NCBI GenBank assembly: GCA_950072225.1
Contig: CATMOP010000009.1
Coordinates: 1-14,682 of the forward strand
Direction of reading: 5' to 3'
DNA: 14,682 nucleotides
Source: an uncultured Nitrospina sp.
GTDB taxonomy: Bacteria > Nitrospinota > Nitrospinia > Nitrospinales > VA-1
Below are positions 8,569 to 13,215 of this stretch, one piece after another. The stretch's first letter is position 1. Every line of letters begins with the position of its first letter. The position numbers and the translations under genes are program-made. The notes below the pieces were generated by a model. That model saw only the letters and a program-made list of their open reading frames with translations, had not been told where the DNA came from and made no database searches.

Positions 8569-8597
8569 ATTATAAGCTCAACTTCCTGCCAAAACAA
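8569..8597 (-). promoter_or_regulatory. sigma-70 promoter of the XRE-PBP1A-SPOR operon
   Basis: On the minus strand: -35 TTGTTT (8592-8597), a 17-bp spacer, and a perfect -10 TATAAT (8569-8574). The expected start near 8562 gives a leader of about 30 nt. Confidence 0.7.
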
Positions 8598-8601
8598 TAC
8601 A

Positions 8602-8629
8602 GTTCCTGGAACATTTCTAATTATAGAAA
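8602..8629. promoter_or_regulatory. two palindromes just upstream of the XRE promoter -35 box
   Basis: GTTCC-T-GGAAC (8602-8612, perfect 11 bp) and TTTCTA-ATTA-TAGAAA (8614-8629, perfect 6-bp arms) lie side by side upstream of the -35 box. Possible binding sites for the XRE protein or another regulator; their sequences differ from the operator candidate at 8551-8568. Confidence 0.4.
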
Positions 8630-8847
8630 ATGGTTGACCCAGATATTATCACTAATGGGATAAACAGACGAGGAAAAAGAAATAGTACTCCCTTAAACAG
8701 TATAAAAATGCTCTTTATCTTATTTTAGCAAGATTTTGCAGTCAAAATTTTCAACAAACTCTGCATGGAAAACTACGATCCTTAATTATAAGTTAAAATT
8801 TTGACACCTTTAAAATACCTGTAACCAATTAATTTAAAAGGAATATT
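8630..8847. other. AT-rich intergenic stretch upstream of the small plus-strand genes
   Basis: No gene is seen. It must contain the promoter for the plus-strand genes that follow. A perfect TTGACA at 8801-8806 is the best -35 candidate, but the only -10 at a usable distance (TAACCA, 15-bp spacer) is poor. Confidence 0.3.
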
Positions 8848-8910
8848 ATGGCTTTGCCACAAAAAAAGGAATGGCATCAGATTTGCATTTACTACCTATC
8901 AATACCTTAA
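8848..8910 (+). CDS. 20-codon small ORF with good ribosome-binding site (possible leader peptide)
   Basis: The ATG at 8848 is preceded by AAAAGGA five nt away, a stronger site than many full genes here have. It encodes a 20-residue peptide (MALPQKKEWHQ...) ending in TAA at 8908-8910. The next gene's ATG is 21 nt downstream. It could be a leader peptide, a micro-protein or chance. No run of one amino acid suggests classic attenuation, and I see no clear terminator between it and the next gene. Confidence 0.4.
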   Translation: MALPQKKEWHQICIYYLSIP

Positions 8911-8931
8911 AAATTGCTGGGAGAAACTGAT

Positions 8932-9330
8932 ATGGATTCCGATGCTCATTTAGATCAGGAGTATGAGAACTTGAATGATGCCATTTTACGGGCCATTTTA
9001 GTATCGAAAGAAGTGCAGGATATTCTTATACGATTTAAAAAGCAGGGACAAATGAATGACAAGGCCGTTTTGAACCTGTTTTTAAGCCTGGATGAACTGT
9101 ACCAAATGATCGATGAAAATTCTACGAATCCAGGTACCTATAAGCTGGAACCAAAAACTTCAACACCTGCATTAGAAAGTTCTGCGCAAAAGGAAGAAAA
9201 ATCTTCTCTAAAAGAAGCAACCGTTATAGATGGGAAATTATTGACTTTTAAAGAAGTTCTTTTTGAAAAATACTACCAGGGAAAGTTTGACCAAGCCGTC
9301 TGGATGAAAAAAGCCCGCATCCGATTCTAA
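8932..9330 (+). CDS. unknown 132-aa protein
   Basis: Not recognised. An acidic helical N-terminal half (about 1-65: DAILRAILVSKEVQDILIRF, LNLFLSLDELYQMID) is joined by a Pro/Ser/Glu-rich linker (about 65-100) to a short helical C-terminal piece (LLTFKEVLFEKYYQGKFDQAVWMKKARIRF region). No signal peptide or membrane helix; probably cytoplasmic. ATG at 8932 is preferred because GGAGA lies 7 nt upstream; the in-frame TTG at 8914 would add six residues without a ribosome site. It follows a 20-codon ORF and converges on the 60-aa gene, with a hairpin between them. Confidence 0.7.
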   Translation: MDSDAHLDQEYENLNDAILRAILVSKEVQDILIRFKKQGQMNDKAVLNLFLSLDELYQMIDENSTNPGTYKLEPKTSTPALESSAQKEEKSSLKEATVIDGKLLTFKEVLFEKYYQGKFDQAVWMKKARIRF

Positions 9331-9338
9331 AACCTTTT

Positions 9339-9360
9339 CCAGACTCAAGCCTGGGTTTTT
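9339..9360. terminator. hairpin with T-run between convergent small genes
   Basis: CCAGAC-TCAA-GCCTGG (one mismatched pair) is followed by GTTTTT on the plus strand, nine bases after the plus-strand stop. It is a short but plausible rho-independent terminator for the 132-aa gene. Confidence 0.55.
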
Positions 9361-9363
9361 AAA

Positions 9364-9546
9364 TTATTTCTGAAAGATTTTGGCATCGCAGGAGATATAT
9401 TTGATCTGCTTGAGGGGAACCACAAAAATTTCCTCAGAGGTGGTCACCTCAAATAGTTCCAAATCATCACTAAAACCATGCTTTTGGGTTGTATCAAGAA
9501 TCAGTTCCTGATTATCCACGAAAACAATTTTGAGCTGATATTGCAT
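9364..9546 (-). CDS. unknown 60-aa protein, probably small beta-rich fold
   Basis: Not recognised. The sequence alternates hydrophobic and polar residues in strand-like stretches (YQLKIVFVDNQELILDTT ... EEIFVVPLKQIKYISC), as in small SH3/Sm-like barrels; this is inferred from pattern only. ATG at 9546 is chosen because AGGGGGTG, close to a full anti-16S match, lies just upstream; an in-frame GTG at 9552 falls within that site. It converges with the 132-aa gene and is separated from the radical SAM gene upstream by a repeat patch. Confidence 0.65.
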   Translation of the reverse strand: MQYQLKIVFVDNQELILDTTQKHGFSDDLELFEVTTSEEIFVVPLKQIKYISCDAKIFQK

Positions 9547-9578
9547 TCCCACCCCCTTTCTATTTTTTTAATTACGCC

Positions 9579-9840
9579 TCAAATATCCGCTGCAAAAGTT
9601 TGCCAATTCCCAGGAACTAACCCCTCAACAGGCGAGGTGGTGATATCTCCATCATTACCTTCATGCCCCGGAAGGGTAAACCGAACAAGAACTCGTTGAG
9701 CCGAGACAACTCTTTGCAACCAGCCCACTCCCGTGGGAGGGAACGAGCAAACACTCGTCAAGCCGCCTATACTTATTGCTCGCCAGATTAAGCCATTGCT
9801 ATCTGCCTCCCCTGCCAAGGGGCTAGTTGGGGTGGGCAAC
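9579..9840. repeat. GC-rich hairpin repeat patch at the 3' end of the radical SAM gene
   Basis: Contains TTCATGCCCCGGAAGGGT (9660-9677), CCCAC-TCCC-GTGGG (9724-9737), a direct repeat ACTCGT-NN-AGCCG at 9691-9703 and 9753-9765, ACGAG/CTCGT arms near 9744-9758, and CCCCT-GCCA-AGGGG (9809-9822) followed by CTAGTTGGGGTGGGC. Several elements match the patch at 3159-3392. The last element runs into the radical SAM gene: its CTAG supplies the TAG stop codon. A 102-codon minus-strand frame here is only the repeat read through. Confidence 0.6.
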
Positions 9841-11034
9841 CATCTCGAACTTTTTTGACAGAGGATGCCGCAGATAGTCTTCCACATAATTTTTCAAATA
9901 CCCTTTTTCATACAGCTTTTTATTGGAAAGTTTGGAGTTCACCCGGTGGAGCACCTTAAACCGTACTCGAGGGAAACGGTCCTTAAAATCATCAAAAGAA
10001 ACTCCCGAAATATCCCGCTCATCATTGGAAGATTTTTCCATAATCACGCGGGGAAGGTGCACAACTTTCTGGTAAGTAATTCTTTTGCCAACATCGCTGA
10101 AAGTGAGCAATGTTGTACAATCAGAGTCTCCTCCCAGAGTTTCATTGGGGACATAAAGAAAACGCGCCCTGCCCTGGCGAAACATATACAGGATCCGGTA
10201 AACATTGCCAGCCATCGCGACCCAGTCCTTTTTATCCAATTCGCACGCATCAAAGGTTTTGATGATTTTGTTCCGGTTCAGAAAAGCCGTAATATCTGAT
10301 TCGGTATGGATCATCTGGATATTGGGAAGGTTCATGTCATAAACTTTTTGGGACTCACCGGGGAGGAACCGTTTTCCCTGCCTCATTAAAGTCGTAGTTC
10401 TTTCATCAATGTACTTCAAAGGTGTCAGGCATCCCATCCATAACGCGCAGTTTTTATTAATCTTTGAAATGGTCTTCGCGTCTTCGGACATGGTGTCGGG
10501 GCCTAAAGAATAAAAATTTGCGGAGGCCACCGCCGGGCCATCCAGCACCCCCAGAACCTGATCGACCGAAGGCCCTTTCGGCATCACTTGTTTGCGATAA
10601 GGCCCCAGTGTGATCACCGAAAGTTCGAAGTTGATGCGTCCAGGATATTTTTCTGCCAGACGATTGATCCTTTTCGGGTCAAAATATCCCACCGAAAACA
10701 TAGTGATATTTTTATCCGTCTTTTCCAGAAGTTCCTCAATCCAGTCCATCGCCTTAGGGTGCAGGGCGAGGTCTGTCCATTCCATATACTCGTTGCCTCC
10801 TAAAATCCACGACTCTGCCTCCCGGGTGGGAAATGCCTGAATCTCCTTAATAATAAATTCCCAATCTTCTTGTGTGGTGAGGGGCATGTCAAAGGTCTGG
10901 CGGTAGCTAATATCCTGTTCGTAACAAAATGTGCATTTGACAGGACAAGTCTTTCCCAGGCTTATAGGGATTTTGCGGTCCTTGATCTCTTTCCGCAGTA
11001 CATTCAAATAAAATTCCCGGTTTTGAATACTCAT
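9823..11034 (-). CDS. radical SAM enzyme of unknown substrate, with a C-terminal region resembling DUF512 proteins
   Basis: 403 aa, cytoplasmic. The [4Fe-4S]-binding motif CPVKCTFC places Cys30, Cys34 and Cys37 as cluster ligands; the cluster reductively cleaves S-adenosylmethionine to a 5'-deoxyadenosyl radical. ILGGNEYMEW (about 77-86) corresponds to the GGE region that contacts SAM, and FELSVI (136-141) lies in the barrel. Further cysteines include Cys196 and Cys202 (NCALWMGC); they are spaced differently from a SPASM motif. Residues 301-311 (GGDSDCTTLLT) recall the G..VT..GLLTG motif of DUF512-type radical SAM proteins, a loose likeness. It starts with ATG overlapping the TPR-like gene's TGA (ATGA), so the two form a coupled pair. 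The final residues (VAHPN) and the TAG stop come from a dispersed repeat. No precursor peptide is evident, so a peptide-modifying role is not supported. Confidence 0.9.
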   Translation of the reverse strand: MSIQNREFYLNVLRKEIKDRKIPISLGKTCPVKCTFCYEQDISYRQTFDMPLTTQEDWEFIIKEIQAFPTREAESWILGGNEYMEWTDLALHPKAMDWIEELLEKTDKNITMFSVGYFDPKRINRLAEKYPGRINFELSVITLGPYRKQVMPKGPSVDQVLGVLDGPAVASANFYSLGPDTMSEDAKTISKINKNCALWMGCLTPLKYIDERTTTLMRQGKRFLPGESQKVYDMNLPNIQMIHTESDITAFLNRNKIIKTFDACELDKKDWVAMAGNVYRILYMFRQGRARFLYVPNETLGGDSDCTTLLTFSDVGKRITYQKVVHLPRVIMEKSSNDERDISGVSFDDFKDRFPRVRFKVLHRVNSKLSNKKLYEKGYLKNYVEDYLRHPLSKKFEMVAHPN

Positions 11035-11363
11035 TGCCAGCCTTTAAAAGCACTCATTAATGCCTCATCCACCGGTACCTCCTGCTTCTGGTTTTCTTCA
11101 AGACCCTGGATAAGTTTGTTAAGGTGAACCGCTGCACAACCCATATAGGCAATACTTTCCTGCTGAAGCTTATAACTACCCGTTTTCAGCTTCATCCCTA
11201 GATCCTCAACATGTTTTGAGTCAAAGGGATGAGTCGTTGCGGCTTTTTTGAATTCCTCAATGGACTCTTTAAAACTTTTCTTTTCGTGCAAGGTGATGCC
11301 ATTTTTCAGGCACTCCTGGGCACTTCGGACTTCTTCTACCGTTATGGGTTTGTCTTCCGCCAT
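11031..11363 (-). CDS. 110-aa helical TPR-like protein, partner of the radical SAM enzyme
   Basis: An all-helical small protein with one recognisable TPR-like pair (LKNGITLHEKKSFKESIEEFKKAATTHPFD, about 20-49) and a second helical hairpin (SYKLQQESIAYMGCAAVHLNKLIQGL). It has no signal peptide. It probably binds a protein, perhaps the enzyme encoded next to it or that enzyme's substrate; this is inferred from the ATGA overlap. ATG at 11363 is preferred over ATG 11378 because AGAGG lies five nt before it and the upstream ATG has almost no ribosome site. A strong promoter sits about 170 nt upstream. Confidence 0.82.
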   Translation of the reverse strand: MAEDKPITVEEVRSAQECLKNGITLHEKKSFKESIEEFKKAATTHPFDSKHVEDLGMKLKTGSYKLQQESIAYMGCAAVHLNKLIQGLEENQKQEVPVDEALMSAFKGWQ

Positions 11364-11660
11364 AGACTCCTCTCTCATTGATTCTTAAACAAAAAGGAAC
11401 AAGATGGGGTTTGAATGAGGGAGTAAATTCTAACTGATCCCGGGTATCAAACTTCCACATTTCAGGACCGCACTGAAGCAACAGGAAGGCCTGCCAGCAT
11501 ACGTACGCCAATTAATGACTTTTGAAAATGGGTCTATTGTAGCATTGATTTTACAGGGCCTGTCAAACAATTAGCCCCGGACTACTAAAAATTGAAGGAG
11601 GGAAATAGAAAACGGTGGAGAACAAGAACTAATTAAGGAATGGCTTCCAAAAGCAGAACA
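11364..11660. other. leader of the TPR-radical SAM operon; no gene seen
   Basis: About 170 nt separate the promoter at 11536-11566 from the TPR-like start codon. A TTG-started frame from 11511 runs through here and overlaps the TPR gene out of frame, but it has no ribosome site. On the plus strand AAGGAGG occurs near 11595 without a usable start codon. The long leader could hold a control element; I see no known riboswitch. Confidence 0.4.
11536..11566 (-). promoter_or_regulatory. strong sigma-70 promoter of the TPR-radical SAM operon
   Basis: On the minus strand: perfect -35 TTGACA (11561-11566), a 19-bp spacer, and an extended -10 TGCTACAAT (hexamer TACAAT at 11536-11541). The spacer is slightly long but the TGn extension compensates. 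Confidence 0.7.
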
Positions 11661-11693
11661 GAAAAAGGCGGGGAACCGCAGCGTTCCCCACCA
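11661..11693 (-). terminator. rho-independent terminator of the lipoprotein unit
   Basis: On the minus strand GGTGGGGAAC-GCTGCG-GTTCCCCGCC forms a 10-bp stem (one G-T pair) followed directly by TTTTT. It lies about 40 nt past the end of the second lipoprotein-like frame, so both small frames probably share one transcript. Confidence 0.85.
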
Positions 11694-11733
11694 AAAAAAA
11701 TCCCTTTTCAACTAGCAAGTTGCTAAAAAACTC

Positions 11734-11844
11734 TTAAACAGATTGATGTTTCTCTTCAACATTATCAGGTGCAACTTGGTGACCCTCGGGAAATTGTGAT
11801 TTCATCGAACAAGAAGACATAACCAACACCAGCGCAATCCAAAT
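11734..11844 (-). pseudogene. second lipoprotein-like frame without a normal start codon
   Basis: The frame is open from a TGA at 11907-11905 to TAA at 11736-11734. It encodes a hydrophobic stretch ending in a good lipobox (GIWIALVLVMSSC, Cys codon at 11809-11811), then a short polar tail containing FPEGH and EEKH. The upstream lipoprotein has CPEGHC and EEH, so the two may be diverged tandem copies. There is no ATG, GTG or TTG before the hydrophobic stretch: the first is GTG at 11829, already inside it. Only ATT or CTG could start a full signal peptide, and no ribosome site is clear. It is either a decayed copy, a frameshifted gene or one using a rare start. The left limit given (ATT at 11844) is arbitrary. 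Confidence 0.45.
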
Positions 11845-11909
11845 ACCGGTTCCGTTTCCGGTGAGGGTCTGTCTTTCGGGATTGCTGGCGACGTGGTCAA
11901 TGCGTCAGA

Positions 11910-12044
11910 TTATTTTCCTGGAGGTTGAGGACTATGTTCCTCATCACAATGACCTTCGGGGCATGCTCCTCCCATGCCGTAACACCCGGCGGTCATGATG
12001 GTGGCCAGAAACAACAAAAGAACTATGCCAAAGAATCTTTTCAT
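11910..12044 (-). CDS. 44-aa small lipoprotein
   Basis: Start ATG at 12044 is preceded by AAAGGAGAGA, the best ribosome site in the window. A signal peptide (MKRFFGIVLLLFLATIMTAG) ends at Cys21 in TAGC, an acceptable though not ideal lipobox. The predicted mature peptide is only 24 residues, with two more Cys (GACPEGHC) and a Pro-rich end. It would be lipid-anchored in the inner or outer membrane; residue +2 is Tyr, not Asp, which in E. coli rules would not retain it in the inner membrane. The CxxxxC pair and nearby His could bind metal or form a disulfide, which is speculative. A related frame and a strong terminator follow. It resembles short entericidin-like lipoproteins in size only. It is short enough to be missed by gene callers. 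Confidence 0.8.
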   Translation of the reverse strand: MKRFFGIVLLLFLATIMTAGCYGMGGACPEGHCDEEHSPQPPGK

Positions 12045-12094
12045 CCTAACTCTCTCCTTTTTAAGAATAGAAGGTTCAGTCCTATTGGGTTGGG

Positions 12095-12114
12095 GTCCAA
12101 GGTTTTTTTTGGAC
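12095..12114 (-). other. 5' leader hairpin of the lipoprotein transcript
   Basis: GTCCAA-N8-TTGGAC, a perfect 6-bp stem with an A-rich loop on the minus strand, would lie right at the 5' end of the transcript if the promoter at 12120-12148 is used. A 5' hairpin could stabilise the RNA or affect initiation. Confidence 0.4.
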
Positions 12115-12119
12115 TATGC

Positions 12120-12148
12120 CTTTTATCAATATTTAGATAACATTTCAA
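12120..12148 (-). promoter_or_regulatory. candidate promoter of the lipoprotein unit
   Basis: On the minus strand: TTGAAA (12143-12148), a 17-bp spacer, and TAAAAG (12120-12125). The -35 is good (5 of 6), the -10 mediocre (4 of 6). Confidence 0.4.
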
Positions 12149-12160
12149 TCATTTTCTGGC

Positions 12161-12184
12161 ATTTTACCCTACATTTTACCCTAC
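12161..12184. repeat. perfect 12-bp tandem direct repeat between divergent genes
   Basis: ATTTTACCCTAC occurs twice head to tail, just upstream of the lipoprotein's candidate -35 box and about 55 bp before the birA start. Tandem repeats with about one-helical-turn spacing are the usual binding target of OmpR/PhoB-type response regulators, so this may be a regulatory site. Confidence 0.5.
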
Positions 12185-12237
12185 AATGGCAACGGTCAGG
12201 CTTACATAATTTAAACCTTTAATACCAAGGTGTTACT

Positions 12238-13029
12238 CTGTTCTCTCCTGCCGACATTGATATTTCAGCCCTTGAGCAAAAGCTCAATACAGAGAGAATC
12301 GGCCGACCCCTACGGTTTTTTCCTGAAATTGACTCGACCAACGAGGAAATCAAGCGCAATCTGGCTGAAAATCTTCCGGAAGGCGCGGTCGTCATTGCCG
12401 ATCACCAAACCCATGGAAGGGGCCGGCAGGGGCGTTCGTGGCATTCAGAACCTGCAACAGGACTCTACCTTTCCACGCTTTTAAAACCCAACTTGCCACC
12501 CGAAAAGCTGGCCTGCCTCACATTAATGGCAGGGGTCGCAACAGTATCCGCCATCCAGCAACAGACATCGGCACCGGCAAAACTCAAGTGGCCGAACGAC
12601 ATCTTATTGAACGGTAAAAAACTTGCGGGAATTTTATGCGAATGCATCGCCAAATCCGGCAACACTCCCACCGTCATCGTTGGAATAGGAATCAACCTCA
12701 ACCACACCGGCTTTCCCAAAAATATCCAAGACATTGCCACTTCCCTGAAAATGGAAACCGGTAAAAACGTCGACCGTACAGAACTTATCCTCAGCCTTCT
12801 GCAAAACCTTGACTCCGAATATAAAGATTTCTTACAGGGGAAAAGAGAAAACCTGATCCGCAAATGGACCGAGCAATCGGACATGTTCGGAAAGACCGTG
12901 ACTGTCTCACAAAAAGGCAAAATCCAAACCGGCACCGCAATAGGGCTCAACCCACAAGGCAAACTGATCCTGCAAACTCCGGACGGAAAACAACACCTCC
13001 TCGATTCCGGCGAACTGCTCGCCCACTAG
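12238..13029 (+). CDS. birA: biotin--[acetyl-CoA-carboxylase] ligase, single-domain form, CTG start
   Basis: Activates biotin with ATP to biotinyl-AMP and transfers it to the lysine of biotin carboxyl carrier proteins. With CTG at 12238 as codon 1 the protein is 263 aa. It has EIDSTN (30-35), the adenylate loop GRGRQGRSW (60-68), GLYLSTLLKP, KWPNDILLNGKKLAGIL (117-133, catalytic Lys probably 128) and GIGINLN, then a C-terminal domain of about 45 residues. There is no N-terminal HTH, so it is a ligase without the repressor function. The frame is open back to TAA at 12220-12222 and contains no ATG, GTG or TTG before TTG 12493, which lies inside the catalytic domain. CTG has AAGGTG five nt upstream and gives a family-like N-terminus (MFSPADIDISALEQKL). 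The alternative is a frameshift from GTG 12230. The stop TAG sits in the first CTAG of a repeat patch. Confidence 0.93.
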   Translation: MFSPADIDISALEQKLNTERIGRPLRFFPEIDSTNEEIKRNLAENLPEGAVVIADHQTHGRGRQGRSWHSEPATGLYLSTLLKPNLPPEKLACLTLMAGVATVSAIQQQTSAPAKLKWPNDILLNGKKLAGILCECIAKSGNTPTVIVGIGINLNHTGFPKNIQDIATSLKMETGKNVDRTELILSLLQNLDSEYKDFLQGKRENLIRKWTEQSDMFGKTVTVSQKGKIQTGTAIGLNPQGKLILQTPDGKQHLLDSGELLAH

Positions 13030-13215
13030 CCCCAGCGTGACGCTGGACTCAGATGGGTAAACCTGCTGGCGGTCAATCACCCCGACCCTCTTTGAAAAAG
13101 AGGTTGCAAAAAACTGCTTGATACTTCGAGAGCCCCAGCATGACAGGCAACCCCCCTAGCCCCCCTTATCATGGGGGTTATAAATTGCCACCGGCGGCTC
13201 GCCCGCGGCTAGGGG
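13030..13215. repeat. mosaic of palindromic repeats between convergent birA and HEAT genes
   Basis: Contains CCAGCG-TGA-CGCTGG just after the birA stop, CCTCTTT-GAA-AAAGAGG (13088-13104), a TACTTCGAGAGCCCCAGCATGACA segment, CCCCC-TTATCAT-GGGGG (13161-13177) and CTAGGGGCTAG at the HEAT gene's end. The third resembles the 'CTTCGAC..GCTCAGCATGACA' type of repeat scattered in many bacterial genomes (recalled, not searched). The hairpins may also serve as transcription stops for both convergent genes. Confidence 0.6.

Noticed and set aside
8575..8592. possible sigma-54 promoter (TGGCAG ... TTGAG) before the XRE gene
   Set aside because: The GG-to-GC spacing does not fit the -24/-12 pattern; the sigma-70 match is far better.
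9579..9887. 102-codon minus-strand frame over the repeat patch
   Set aside because: It overlaps the radical SAM 3' end out of frame and its sequence (PTPTSPLAGE...) is a translated hairpin repeat.
9865..10299. 144-codon plus-strand frame opposite the radical SAM gene
   Set aside because: Antisense shadow of a recognised enzyme; no domain or ribosome site.
11269..11511. 80-codon minus-strand frame from TTG 11511
   Set aside because: It overlaps the TPR-like gene out of frame, has no ribosome site and has unusual composition.
11640..11726. 28-codon plus-strand frame starting at ATG 11640
   Set aside because: The only AAGGA abuts the ATG directly, and the frame runs through the minus-strand terminator hairpin.
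11925..12222. 71- and 75-codon plus-strand frames
   Set aside because: They are antisense to the small lipoprotein and its leader, with no protein-like features.
12230..12484. 84-codon plus-strand frame from GTG 12230
   Set aside because: It reads the birA 5' region out of frame, and the birA frame carries the conserved motifs. It is kept only as a hint of a possible frameshift.
12465..12962. 165-codon minus-strand frame opposite birA
   Set aside because: Antisense shadow of the clearly conserved biotin ligase; no ribosome site.
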